Positions 35,027 to 47,906 of a DNA stretch of 64,000 bases are shown piece by piece. The DNA comes from Coptis chinensis. Lineage: Eukaryota > Streptophyta > Magnoliopsida > Ranunculales > Ranunculaceae. The notes beneath the pieces were generated by a model. The model made no database searches, was not told the origin of the DNA, and worked only from the letters and a program-made list of their open reading frames with translations. The translations under genes were made by a program, and so were the position numbers. Numbering within the stretch: the stretch's first letter is position 1; each line of letters opens with the position of its first letter. The DNA is taken from the NCBI GenBank assembly GCA_015680905.1, contig CM027378.1, positions 89,805,501 to 89,869,500 of the forward strand, given 5' to 3'.

Positions 35027-38000
35027 TCACGGGGTGTTGTCACTTCCTACTTCATTTGCAAGTGATGAAGGATTGGAGGCTTCAGCAAGTGCTTCAAGCA
35101 TAGTAATGACCTCGGTTGTGTCATCCAAATAATACTTTGCCTTGCTTGGCTTCTGACCAACCGTGCAAGCAAACACTGAAGTGTTGGGGGACAGAATGCC
35201 TCTATTCAATGCATTTCCGATGATTTCAAACATGTCCTCGTCCGATCTATCATCACCAATACACAGAACGAAATCAGCTTGCTTCCCACTCTCGGCCATT
35301 GATGTAAAAATCTTTTCTGCAACAAGGCCTTTGCTGACTCCCTAAAAACCGAGAGGTGAAAAGGTATTAGTGATCCATCACCAATGAAAATGATTTACTT
35401 CAATTGGAATATATTTGGTTTTCAACTTTATCACAAGGACATTCATCTGTATTAGGAAAGTACAAAACCTGGAAGGCTACATTCAAAACCAATGGCAAGC
35501 ACAATAAATGTGAAACATAAACTACCAAGGACCTTCTTATTCTTTGTTATTAACGAAACCACAATTTCTTAAAACAAATTCTAGAATACAGGAAACAGAA
35601 TGGTCTAATAAGAAGCGTATTAAGGAAAATAAGTAATGACTGCTGAAAACTATCTTACACAGATACACTTAAATCAGGTGATGGCCTGATGAGTGTGTTA
35701 GATCTTTAAGGTGTAAATGGGTTATCAAAAAATTTCTACAACGCATGACCCTGAAAATTAATATATGCAAGGCATACCTGAGGTTTAACTTCTACAATGA
35801 ATTGACCTCTCTTCACTGCAACAGGTTCATTTGCCAGTACACTTTCTAGATGGTCCAACATCTCCTTTGCTTGAGTTGATCCAAAACCTGGGTCGGCATC
35901 CTGATGGTGCCATACCAAGGCACTCTCCTTGGTTTCAATGGAAGAACCATCCGTAGCTTCTGTATACAATTTCATCACAGGCTCAGCCATTTGTATCCAC
36001 CCAAAATCACTACCATGTCCACACGTTTCCCATTCTTCATTGCCTGACCACCTGAAGTATTATGGCAATAGATACAGGTGAATAAATTTCAACATAGCAT
36101 GAAAGATGAAAAAAATCAATACAAGTACATCAAATTAATTCAATATAGATAAAAGAACAGGAATACCTCAAGAAGTAGCCATGTTCTGCAGCGATCCCAA
36201 GTTTCTTGCATGGAGAGAACCACTTCCCTAAGCTCCCCTTCCCTCTACCACTGACGATAAAAACAGAATTTTTTGCATCATCGCATAGGGTATTTATGAT
36301 TGAAATAACCTCTTCACTTGGCGTCTTGTCGATTGATGTCTGGGGCATCACAGTGCCATCATAGTCCAACAATATGGCTCTATTCGTTGCGTTTTCATAA
36401 GCAGAAACAATGGTATCGATTGTCAGCTTTCTAAAATTAGGATCAAGCGCCACAACTCTGAAACCAAAGCCCAGCCCGATTCCCCAACACCTTCTCCTGA
36501 AATGATCTCTGCACGTTCTCTCCATGTCCTGCATGAAGCTCCGAGACCAGTAAGCCACATCATGGGTACTAACATACCTATAATGCTTCTCATGTCGCAA
36601 CTGTTTCTCTGCTTCAGCCATTGAGATTGCCTCATTCAATGCCTCCGACTCAACATTCCAAGGATTAATCCGGATAGCGCCACTAAGTGAAGGAGAACAG
36701 CCAATGAACTCAGATACTACTAACATACTCTTTTTGGGAAGATTCGAATCTGAACTAGATTCAGAACCAGATACACCCTGTCGACACACAATGTATTCAT
36801 AAGGAGTAAGATTCATCCCTTCCCTCACAGCTGTAACAACAACACATTCAGCAATGGCGTAGAAAGCCATTCTTTCACTTATCGAGACAGGCCTATCAGA
36901 AAGACTATCGGTTCATAACCAGGTTGTCCAAATTGTTCGTTGATCCTCTCGCAGCTGGCTTGTATCTCAGCCTGTATTGCATGAAGGTCTCGTCCTCTTC
37001 CTCTAGCAGGATTTGCAATCTGAACCAATACAGCCCTCCCCTGCCAGTTTGGGTACTGCCTAAGCATATGCTCCATTGCCAATAACTTCAAATTAATTCC
37101 TTTGAAGATATCCATGTCATCCACACCAAGCAACACTGTTTCCCCTTCAAATTGCTGTTTAAGCTCTTCTACCCTCCACTCCTTATCTGCGAGACTCAAT
37201 ACAGATTCAATCTGACCCATGTGAACCCCAACTGGCATGATCTTGATCCCAACCATTCTTCCGCAGTACTCTAATCCGATATAACCTCTCTTTGACTGAT
37301 ACTCCAAACCCAACATTCGACTGCAAACAAGAAAGGAAATGGCGTGCGTAATCAAAAGTGTGGAAACCAATCAAATCTGAATTCAAAAGTGCCTTGAGAA
37401 TCTCCTCTCTGACAGGAAGAGTCCGATATATCTCAGACGAAGGAAACGGGCTGTGCAAGAAGAACCCCATTCGCAATCGAAGAAACCGCCTCCTCAAGAA
37501 TGTGGGCAGTACCATAAGATGGTAGTCATGAATCCAAACAAAATCATCTTCCGGGTTAATCACCTCAATCACCTTCTGAGAAAACAACTTATTCGCAGAT
37601 ACATAAGCCTCCCAAAGAGACCTATCAAACCTCCCACCATGATCAGCCGAATACGGTAACATATAATGAAAAAGAGGCCAAAGCTGTTGCTTACAAAACC
37701 CATGATAAAATTTCGCCAAGATATCCGGAGGAAGAAAAGCCGGCACAGACTTAAACCTCTCCAACAAAATCTGCGCAACATCGTCTTGTTCACTGACATC
37801 AACATCCACTTTCAATGAGCCAACATATATCACCTCCATATCATCAGGTAAACCATCTTTAAGCTGCAATACCAAAGAGTCTTCATCCCAACTAAAACTC
37901 CACCCTTTATTATCAGCCCTTCTTTTGGCTTTAACCGGTAGTTGATTAGCAACGATAATAATTCGATCTTGACTAATAGATGACGGTACATCAGATGATA

Positions 38001-38151
38001 CACTATTCGCTCTATCCTCATCATCTAGCTCAGACACTATACCTGGCACTGTCATTACCCTCGGCAATCTCCTTCTTTCCCTCCCCATTCCCATCGCTGG
38101 AAAATTCCCAGACGCTAGATCTAACAGATTCGTATATGATCTTGACAACAT
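35027..38151 (-). CDS. TPS7: Class II trehalose-phosphate synthase, TPS7-like, with two frameshifts
   Basis: Exons on the minus strand are 38151-36167, 36051-35778 and 35341-35027, together 2574 bases (857 residues plus stop; Arabidopsis TPS7 is about 850). It starts MLSRSYTNLLDLASGNFP. The N-terminal GT20 synthase-like domain shows QLPVKAKRR, WIHDYHLMVLP and MGFFLHSPFPSSEIYRTLP. The C-terminal HAD phosphatase-like domain shows LLDYDGT and GDDRSDEDMF. Plant class II proteins keep both domains, but most lack synthase activity and act in sugar signalling. An extra T in the TTT at 37325-37327 breaks HFLSC/SRMLGLEYQ. A missing base near 36899 breaks EPIVF/RPVSISERMAF. The shifts are +1 and -1, so flanks agree but about 143 residues lie out of frame. 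This is either an assembly error or a recent pseudogene. An in-frame ATG 33 bases upstream exists, but family members start at MLSRSY. Confidence 0.92.
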
Positions 38152-38569
38152 TTTTTTCCCAATCAACAATTTACCAGTGCTCAAATATAGATAAATCTAA
38201 ATAATGGAAGCTTACCTTACCCCTTCCGTACAGATCTTGATCTGGTTGATGTTTGGTTTTTGTCTTCTCTCCTCACATTATAAAAAATAAATATCTCTCC
38301 CCCAGAAGAAAATATTATTAATTATTATTTAACAATCCTTAATTTTTGTAATTATATATATTTATTGATATTTCCAGGGACGATCATCCACTCATAATGT
38401 TTTCGGATATCGAAATATACTACGAATCCACAACACTATCCAGCTGATTTCTTGATATTTCAGGATATTGTACTGGTATTATCGAAAGTTTTATCATTGT
38501 TTTCTCAGAAAAAAAGTAATAAAGAAGAAAAGAGGATAAGGTTGGCCAGCCGACTACATGCAACTGCCA

Positions 38570-39060
38570 GTTGGCATCACGTAGACACCGAAAACACCAA
38601 TCATCACGTGTTAACCGGCCACGTGGGACCTTGTAATCTAAATCACGCGTTTCATTGAGCTGTACCACGACAGCTATGCGTACGGCGGGACTAGGATATC
38701 AAATCTAGCCAGGTAGTAGTGTGGGGCCAGTTTATTAGGCTTGTGCCACGTGGAGAAACTTTAAAGCAAGTTTTGTGGATAAGGTTGAGGAGAAAGAAAG
38801 GAAGAGGATAACATGGAGGGCTTTTTGTATTACGTCATAGATGACGTGTATAGAAACTGGATATTTCTTGATTGGTCAGACTTGGTTGACCATCCTCCTT
38901 AGATTCTGATGGTCAGATCTGAGTCAATTACTTGATTTTGTGAAAATTCGAGGAAATTGGACGGGAAGAGATGAAGGATGTCGTTTTCAATCAGTTTATA
39001 AAATGGATGGATATCGTTTAGTTGGTCCAGTTGGTTTGAAGGTAGCACGCACGTGGTCCT
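38570..39060. promoter_or_regulatory. G-box/ACGT cluster upstream of TPS
   Basis: CACGTG occurs at 38605-38610, 38620-38625, 38747-38752 and 39050-39055, with further ACGT cores (TCACGTAG near 38577, TTACGTCA and TGACGTG near 38830-38846). They lie 420-900 bases upstream of the TPS start. CACGTG with GCC/GG flanks is the ABRE/G-box bound by bZIP and bHLH factors, so ABA, light or sugar response is a reasonable guess. The cluster is visible; the regulation is inferred. Confidence 0.6.
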
Positions 39061-39571
39061 TGTTGTCTAAGGTTTTATTTTAATTTTTTTTTTTGTACGG
39101 GTATAATGCAAGGTATATTCCACCCTTTGAATTGAATATTTGGTCACTAATAAAAACCAAACACCGTCAAGTGGGTAGTGTTACCTAATTTAGGTTTGGA
39201 GAGAGCGACCACTATTCATAGTGGGAATGCAACAGTGTTTGACGGCTCTTTTATAGCACATGCTTTTCTTTGCTAGCTATGACTTGAGGACTGCATTAAG
39301 CTAAGGTGTTGTCGAGTAGGCTGGTTACTAAATTAACACAACTCTTCCACTAAAAAAACAGCTATGTATATCAGTATATATGTATGCATTTTGAAGTGAT
39401 TAATATTTTAAAATTTCGTTCTCTGTGTTCTTTGACTTCGCTCGCTTCAATGTGCCAAAGGTTAATGTTTTCCATTACTATCCAAGAGAAATTGTCTCTT
39501 AGATGTATTCAACAAAAATTTGTTAAATAGGGGAGTGATTGCTCAGATTTTTTTTTCTTGAGGGGTAAATA

Positions 39572-40536
39572 GGGGTGTAAACGGATAGGTTTGGATTCGG
39601 ATATATCTGTATCCAAATCCGAAAATTTACACCGATATTCGAATCCGAATTCCACGATGGAAATATCGGATAATATCCGATCCGAAAATTAATATTAATT
39701 AAAATTTTATTTGTTTTGAATAATTCATTTTACCACTATAAAAACTATTATAAATATATATTTATTATTTTGTTATTATAGTTTTATATTATTAGTTTAT
39801 GATTTTATATAATAATAAATAAATAAATAAATTAGAGCATCTCTACGTGGTAGTATAACCTGTCAAATCCTTCATATTTGAAGAAAAAATTCGGAATTTA
39901 TTGGAATTTAATCTCTAGGTGGCCTCATTCATGGTCGTGATAACCGTCTGTCACGATTCTTGTTGCAGAAATCACGGAGGTTTGGATGCGGATGTGGAGC
40001 GATTAATAAGTAATAATGTCGCAACATACTAATGTAAGCCCAAGTTTTTTTTTTTTTTTGACTTTGACCAACACCACGCGCCCAAGAAATCTTGGGCGGC
40101 GCCATTACTAATGTCGCACATTTTTTTTTTTTTACTTTTTCGATTTGGTGCGGCGATGGGAATGTCGCGTGAGTTTTTTGAACTTGGGGCGATGTAAAGA
40201 TTAATGCAAGCAGTGGTCATCTCTAATGAATTTTTCGACACCGCGAATTTGCGACTACCAGAGTTGGTGAAATTTCTTCAGAGATGCGTGTGATTTTTCA
40301 AATTTGAAGAGTATGCTACCACCACCTAGAGATGCTCTTATATATAATAACTATTAATTTTTTAAATTGGATCGGATATTTTCGGATGCGGATATGGCAG
40401 TATCCGAATCCATATTTGAAACTAGTTCGGACATAAAAAATTATCCGAATCCAATATCTAAAATTTTCGGATAATTATCCGATTTTTCGAATACGAATTC
40501 AAATCAGATTCGAATATTTGGATATCTACTTGCCCT
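39572..40536. mobile_element. hAT-type non-autonomous element
   Basis: It begins GGGGTGTAAACGGATA and ends ATCTACTTGCCCT, flanked by GGTAAATA at 39564-39571 and 40537-40544 (8 bp, as for hAT). The subterminal parts are rich in GGATATCGGAT/ATCCGAATCC words in inverted order. It carries another MITE in its middle and has no coding capacity. Confidence 0.75.
39835..40337. mobile_element. Nested MITE, TTA duplication
   Basis: GAGCATCTCTACGTGGTAGTA at the left is mirrored at the right (reverse complement GAGCATCTCTAGGTGGTGGTA). TTA flanks both ends (39832-39834, 40338-40340). At 503 bp it fits a Harbinger-type MITE. It is younger than the hAT element it splits. Confidence 0.75.
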
Positions 40537-40544
40537 GGTAAATA

Positions 40545-42345
40545 ACTATTTGAGGAAAAAAGAAAGAGAAAATTATTGACTCTACTTAACTTTCAAATAA
40601 AGTCAGACCAGTTCAAGCTTACACAACATTTCATTTCATTTTACATGATATTTTTGGGTGCACTCTAGCACTTAATCGATAGGTCAAACTATGAAATTTG
40701 TTTTATTTTGTTATTAAAACCATATATATAAAGAAGAAGTTTGCAAAGAGACGTACAAGCATATATATACTCACTTGGTTGGAAGAAAATTTAACAAGAA
40801 ACTTCAAAATAAAACAAAAATATCGAAGAAACATATATACTTTTCAAATCAGTTTATGCAAGTGACCATCAACCAAAATATTGATAATGCATCCATTTTG
40901 CATGGTTGCTATAGCTATAAGCCTCACTATCAATAAAAGTGGAGGAGAACGAAGATAATCCTTTGGCCTGTCCTACATTAATACTTTTCTGTCTCAATAA
41001 AAATCTGACTAAAGTTTATGCAGATCTTTTTATCGTCATTTATTTAATTATCAAAAAGAAATTGAAAGAAAGACATTATACACATATTCACTCTGTAACT
41101 CGACAACAGTAAATCAAGAGTATATCAGTAATTTAATTAAAGTTAATTAGTGTATATCAATTGCAGATACTGTTATCATTTTTATTAAGGTTGTCTTATT
41201 AAGGTGATTTTGTTTGGTTGGTCATTAATCATTATTGCTTCTGTTCAAAATTTCAGCAAAATGGCTCTTAGGATTTAGGAAAGCTGGATTGAATGGATTA
41301 TAATGGAACAGAACATGCATTTCATCCACATAAGGATATGTTCTTTGAGCAGTCAGCATATCCCTTTCTTCTTTTCACAATACGACTCACATGTCTCTTA
41401 TGTTTCTTTACAAATCTTGAAAACGATAGTTTAGAAAATTAATTAAAATCAAGACAAGAACGAAAACGACTATGGCTGATTAAGATATGTAATAGAATAG
41501 AATGGCTAAGCAGGAATGTGAATGGATGGACCTGTTTGGATCGGATTTGTCGCGATCCGTTAACCAAAGCCAGACATAAAGTCATATATATACCCCTAAT
41601 ACCCGTCTGATGGTTTAAATAAGTGTTCTGTCAATTTTAGAGAAACAATTTATCCATGCACATGATATCAAATCAATATTTTTTTCTTTCTTTCGCTAAG
41701 TATGATATCAAATCAATAATTATTCTCCTAGTGAGGTTTATAACTTTCATTCTTCCATCAATTATAGGTTTAAATTTCTTTGCATAACCAAGATTGTCTT
41801 CAAGCATATTCCACGGCTACATTCCTGTTCAAAATTTTGAAGTAGGCGAAATTGTAGAAGAGTGTTCGAACACACGCCCTAGGCTCAACAAAGGGCTTGG
41901 GCTGGAGAGCACTATGCACCACAAAGGTTCTTATATCATCGGTTATTTGGGTTAAACTAAACTTCGGTAGTCACAGATCACAATCACACGTCACCAAGAA
42001 TTGGGCCTACTTTATTCCATCACAAGGCACACGTCCAATATGCCCGTCTTTCCCTTCCTTCTTCTTTTCCATGCTGAAGGGTTTTGGGGGCCTAGGCGAA
42101 AGTTGAATCGGGCCTTCAACCATGGGGGGGGTGGTTAGAATATAGTGATATGAGCCTACTTTGATAAGATTTGAGAGAACCTAAATGGTACACAGAAGTA
42201 CATTTCATACTTCAAAGTTCACAGTAACATGATATTGTCATTGAAATATACGCCGTGCTTCAGGCTTCACAAATATTCATAGACAGTAGGCTATAAGAGA
42301 CTCAGCACAAAGCCCCAAACCTTAAAGCCCATACATTTGTCGTTG
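40545..42345. other. Intergenic, no gene recognised
   Basis: AT-rich. A 69-codon frame at 41897 has no domain. The last 60 bases before 42346 resemble the bases just after the CACTA element at 45496. Confidence 0.5.
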
Positions 42346-43249
42346 CACTACAACAGAAATAACATACAATATCATGTGCCGGGTGCTATCACATATCTAT
42401 GATAACATTTCCAGAATGCTAAGGCAAGCCATGCTATTTTAGGTCCGTCGAAAAGATAGCATTCTCGAGTGCTATTACTAAATAAGCCACAACAGTTATT
42501 TAGCGTTGTTATTGAGTACTTGTATCACTTTCTGAATACCACCATAGAATCTACTGATATAATTATAACAGAGTGCAATAATAGATGAGACAAAGATAAC
42601 ACTCTCCAGAAGCCATCATTGAATGCATAATTAATGACGTTCTTAGCATGCTCTATTATGTACTATTAGTGATTGCAAAATATAACCAAATTCTAAATGC
42701 TATCATATGCAATGCAATATTACCATTCACACTTTTAAATCTAAATAGCCGGATTTTTTCAACCAAGCCTAATGGTGTATATGAAGGAATCATGTTAAAC
42801 CTGCAAGGCTGTAACAAACCTAGATGTACACAATAACACATTCACCAAAACATTCTTATAACATTTGAACAAGTTTCACAGATTGAACGAACGATCATCT
42901 AATACATGCACATATACACGTAGATCAGACACACTACCTTAACATTTCAACATTACATATAAGTTCCTTCTCTTCACAAAAATTACAAAATGATACATGA
43001 GTACATGACCTAATGATATATAGAAAAATTCAACTACCCACCAATGCTCCAAAATTGATAAGAGACGGAATGTAGTACCATCATCATCACCTGCAAGTTT
43101 ATCAAAAAACTTGTTAGTTCTCCTTTGCAATGTCAACAAGAGGACTCTCATAAACTTGATGGGAATTATGGAAAGATATCAAATCACCTTAGGCCAAAAT
43201 ATAACCAAAGAAAAGTGTATATGTGCAATTCAACTCTCGATTATGCCTC

Positions 43250-44040
43250 TTGTTTAGCCATCTTAGTGGACTAATAGTATTTGTAAGTTATGTTTTATGA
43301 TTCTACATGTGAAAGAGAGAGTTTTGTGGAATATTAGAAAAAAAGGGGTAAAACGGAGCAATTCGGAGTATTAAGGATCACATGGGAAGCCCGTGGACAA
43401 TAATGGAGAAGGCCAAGGAATTGAAGCTATTAAAGATGCGACTTGGACCTATTTTAAAGCCTATTTGGAAGTCCAAGGCCAAAGGATTCGTTGCTTGGAC
43501 CAAAGCCCGCAAAAGAGGATATAAGGATGGAGCAGAAGAGACAAAATAGGTTTACGCGTCTGGGACGCATGGATCGAGCGTCCAGACGCATTGATCGCGT
43601 TTGAGACGCATGGATCGTGCGTCTAGACGCATGGATCGACACTTTAGCCAATTGCTTCTCAGTTTTGGAGACGAAGTTGGACTCTAAAAGAAGTCTATTT
43701 GTATTAGGAAACAAATGACGGTTTGGAATGCTTCTAGAGCTCATTGTAACCTCTATAAATAGAGGACCTAAGTGCCTCATGTAATTTGCCAATTCACTTA
43801 TACTCTTGTCTCCATAACTTGAGGCAGAGAGAGATTAATAATAAAAGATCGGTTTTAACTAGCTGAGTCTTAATAAATTAGTCTTTCTAGTCTTATGTTC
43901 TTCGACTCTTCTTCTTCTCGTTCTTCGTGTTCTTCCTTCTTTATGGAAGGCTAATCTTCTCTTTCAAGGGAGGAGATGAAGACGGTGCTTAGGGTTTGTT
44001 GATTCTTTTGGTTCATGGTATTCTCCAATCAGGTTAGTTC
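43250..44040 (+). mobile_element. LTR-like fragment inside CACTA 1
   Basis: CTCTATAAATAGAGG at 43752-43766 is a strong TATA box. It is followed by GAGGCAGAGAGAGATTAATA and a T/C-rich leader, as in the R-U5 part of plant LTRs. Exact ends and a duplication were not found, and no gag-pol follows. Confidence 0.4.
43554..43640. repeat. Minisatellite of GACGCATGGATCG words
   Basis: Four units of about 20 bases (GACGCATGGATCGAGCGTC and variants). It is locally GC-rich against an AT-rich background. Confidence 0.85.
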
Positions 44041-44097
44041 TTTATGTTTTTAGTTATTAGTTCCATTACCCACGCCAGGGGATGAAAGTATAGATTA

Positions 44098-44238
44098 AGG
44101 TTTTTATTTATTGCAATCGAATATCATGCTAGTTTAGGATTTTATTTATTGCAATTGAATATTTGCTAGTGACATGCTTTTATTTATTGCAATTGAATAT
44201 AATGCTAGAATAGGGTTTTATTTATTGTAATTGAATGT
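44098..44238. repeat. Four tandem TTTTATTTATTGCAATTGAA units
   Basis: The units are 35-45 bases long and end AATATNATGCTAGNNTAGG. It is non-coding. Confidence 0.85.
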
Positions 44239-46099
44239 TATACTATTATTATCTATTTTTCTTCTAGTTGTGTATTGTTTTAGAGTAAGGAAAGTATTCC
44301 TTGTGTTTGCCTTAGATGGTGATTTATTGAATAGTTGCCCAAGCTCACATAAAAGGAAAGAAGATACTAGTAACATGAACATAGGAACAACCTTAAGTAG
44401 AGTTATTCGTTAACGATGTTTTGTTTAAGAGAGCATCGGCACTCGCTCGATTGCCTAATTGTAGTCTACTTGTAAGAACAACCATGAAGCATAATGTCAC
44501 ATATCAAAAGTATTGGTGGATTCTAATATCTTGAATTCCCTTTCTTATAAATTCTCAATAGTTTAGTTTAGTTTAGCATTAGAATCTAAAATCTCTACAA
44601 TAATAGTTTTTAATCCCTCAAACCCCCTTTCCAGTCATGTCCTTCATATAAACATACAATTAAAAGTGGAACGATACCCTACTCATCCTTTACTCATTGA
44701 GGGATAATTAGGTTTTGATACGCTTCTATTTTGTTCAACGACCATCATCTATCTACATCATCTATATACCATCTCACACACAAAAAGAGGCGATGTCAGA
44801 CACACGAACAACTCATGTATCAAACAAGTTAGGGCATTTAGTTATGAACTAATATTCAAAAACTTAAACAAACACAATCAAACCAAAGATTAAAAAATAT
44901 GACTTTAATGAAGGAAGAAAATAAATTTGGGAAGATTAGAACAAAAAAAAAACTCACCCAAATTGGGGAGAACATTCTTTGAGAAGCAAAGAAGCCCCAA
45001 TTGCACAAATCTTCGAAGCAGGCAAGTATCTGAGTTTTAAATTTGTTAACAGAGATAGGGTTCGAAATTTTTGTTGGAAATAGTCAATAGTGCGAAGAAA
45101 GTGTAAGAAAAAATAGTTTCCACTTTTTATGACTAATATATATGGGGGTTTTGTTTGGCGGACAGAAGCAAACAAAATTGGGGTTTTTGGAGGGAAGAGA
45201 GGGTGGGTTTCTCAATTTTTACCAAAATACTTTTAGTGGGGGCAGCGGGATTGGGAGAATATACGATAACACATTAAAAGGAACGTGGTTTTTTATGTGA
45301 AATATTGCTGTGTTTGACTTGGTATTCAGGACGTTTCCTTACTAAAATATTTTGTTTTTTGATTACTGACTTCCTCATAAGCGTGACACCTAATATTGCG
45401 CTCATTTGCCAAATGCAATAACTCAAATTCTTTCACATCCTTTAAGGAAAAACACTATCATAGAACTGCTATCGTAGGACATTATTGTTGTAGTGGTAGC
45501 TATAAAAGACTGAGCCCAAACCTTAGCAACACCTTAAAAACCCACCCATTAATCTGATACTAAAATCAAAACCAACTTCGTCAACAAGTAAAAATGGGCT
45601 GAATTTGGGGTCCTTGGCTTGCCGGGGTTCTATGCAACTGCCTATTTTGCTATATGGTAGAGCTGGCCCTGCATGGGCTGCTTAAGAGTTGTTTCTTCTT
45701 CTTGCTTTTTTGTGATATACACTACACCATAATAGGATATTTGCAACACGCACCTTTTTTGATTTGCAACGCTTATTTAGCGTTAGTAAGTTTCCAACGT
45801 TAAATAAAGCGTTGGTAATGTTGTAAAGCGTTGCTTTATTTGGGTGAATTTCCGAATTAATTGCTTCTTAAAAGCGTTTTGTTACAAACTTAAAAATTTC
45901 GCTAAAAAATTTTAAATATAGGGAAACCAAAAATATAAATATAAAACATATTTTTTTTTCTCTCTCTCTCTCTCTCTTTGCCGCATTATCTAAAGATCCC
46001 TAATTTTCGTGACTCCTCCTCAATCAAAGAAAACAAGAAATGGATTGTTGACATGCATCCTCGACCCGAAATCATAATATTCTTTAGACCACATACTTG

Positions 46100-46769
46100 T
46101 AGTGGTGTCAAATGGGCGGGCGGGCTGGCCCCTCAAACAATGAAGCCCTCATGCTTTGAGGGCGGGCCTCTACCCTCATTTACTTCGGGGCGATCGGGTC
46201 GGGCCAATGCTTAAATCTCGAAGTTTTACCGCCCCTCAACCCTCCGAGAGGGCTTGAAGGGCGGGCTTGAGGCCAAACGTGAGGGCCGGATACTTATGTT
46301 ATACATTTGATTTTACAAAATAAATTTAAAACATTAGTTAAAAATGATAAAATCGAATGCACTTCACAATTAAACCTTCAAACTACTAAAAAACTTGTTA
46401 AAGTTGTCAGATTAGTAATTAAGATCAATTAAATTCATTTCATAAAATATTATAATGAAATTATAAGGTTGACAAACTTAATAGATAAATGTTTTTAAGT
46501 AATTTTTAGCATATTAATGTTAAAATGAAATATATTGTAAATTTTTATTAAAATATATGTAATAAATGTTGAGGGCCTAATGAGGGGCGGGCTTAAGGGA
46601 GGGCTTAAGTTTCAAAGTCTAGGCCCTTACCTCCCTCAAAGGCTTGAGGGCGGGTCGCCCAAAAGCCAAGCCACGAATGTGTGAGGGCCTCATTTTGAGG
46701 GCTTTTTGGGCCCATGGGCCGGGTCGGGGCGGGCGGGCTAAGGGTTTGAGGGCCATTTTGACACCCCTA
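46100..46769. mobile_element. hAT-type element nested in CACTA 2
   Basis: It begins TAGTGGTGTCAAATGGGC and ends GGCCATTTTGACACCCCTA. CATACTTG flanks both sides (46092-46099, 46770-46777). The ends are GC-rich (GGGCGGGCGGGC), the centre AT-rich. At 670 bp it is non-autonomous. Confidence 0.88.
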
Positions 46770-47710
46770 CATACTTGACATCCAACTCATTTCCTCCATA
46801 TGGTATCGCGGTGTTGTTGTACAACAGATCCAAAAACATAAAAAAACCTTCCAGATCCACAAAATTCGTCCTTAGTTGGTTTTTCGTCTCAACACATCCA
46901 AACAAACAAACCCCAAAGAAGCAAAACAGAAATTAACAACAGCTACAGGTAATTGCTTATTCTTTTGTTCTTCTTTGTTTCATTTGTGAATTGGCATGAT
47001 ATCGTTTTTCAAAAACCCAAATTGTTTTTGTGCGTTTTTTTATTAAATTGGGTTCGAAAATTGGCGAAAATCAATATTCTTTGAACTAATGTTCTGATTT
47101 TGTTATCTAATCACAATCAATTCCGGAATGTTACCAAAGGAATTTGGAATTGCTCTTAACTATTATTTAACTATTATTATAGCTTCTATAATAATAGAAG
47201 ATGAAAATCAAGGGAAAGAAGAAGTAGCAATACCATACCCAGAAGAAGAAGAACAGAAAGTTGGAATGGTAGCTTTAACTCACCTGTAAATAATGCTGAC
47301 TACATATAATTAAGCTTTTGTTCTGTTTAAGGAAAATGAAAGTTTGGATGTAGTTGCAGTATGCAAGTGATGGCGGGGGGCATTCATGAAGATTTATTTG
47401 CTGGCAAAACAGTGAAACACTTTTGAATTGTTCTCCTTTGATTTGATTGAAAATGACACTATCCTCCAAAAACTATATCTACACACACACACACGTTTGT
47501 AGAATGAAGTGTGGATATCAACGACCGTATCTCACACCATAGAAACAGTTTGGACAAAATTCATGACTCTAATTAACATAGAATCAGTGAAGTTAGCTTT
47601 GCTCCCAGTTTTGGTGGAATTGTGAAAAACATTATATGAATACTGGGACCTGCATTGTGATTGATATTTGGAAGTGATTGTAAGCGTAAATCCTGTTTCC
47701 AAATTTTCAG

Positions 47711-47906
47711 ATAATAGAAGATGATCTAGTAGCAGCTAGGCAAGAAGATCGGAGCTTAGGCAATAATGACTTCAGCAGGTCAGTTATATTTCGGCATTAG
47801 TGATTTAGTGCAGCTCTTATTACTTTTGTTACTTTGTCATCTGAGGGTCTTGGATCATTTTATTTTCAGGTGGCTGACTATGGGCGATTGGTGTCAGCCA
47901 GCTTTG
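47711..47906 (+). pseudogene. Unidentified captured exon pair
   Basis: The exons 47711-47778 (IIEDDLVAARQEDRSLGNN then DFS) and 47870-47906 (WLTMGDWCQPAL) join in frame across a GT-AG intron through a split AG|G codon. I do not recognise the source gene. The clean splice sites and the setting among other captured exons suggest a third donor gene, or an outlying part of one of the other two. Confidence 0.45.

Larger units (their letters stand above)
42346..45495. mobile_element. CACTA element 1, non-autonomous
   Basis: It begins CACTACAACAGAAATAA, and the reverse complement of its right end begins CACTACAACAATAATG. Both subterminal regions contain repeated GCTATCATA/GATAGCA-like words. The 3-bp flanks differ (TTG and GTA), so the duplication has decayed or the ends come from two events. 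No transposase frame is visible. The interior includes an LTR-like insertion with its own TATA box. Confidence 0.7.

Noticed and set aside
37320-37335. TTTGCAG at the first TPS frameshift as an intron acceptor
   Set aside because: Coding sequence is continuous on both sides with family proteins, and no donor exists; a one-base insertion explains it better.
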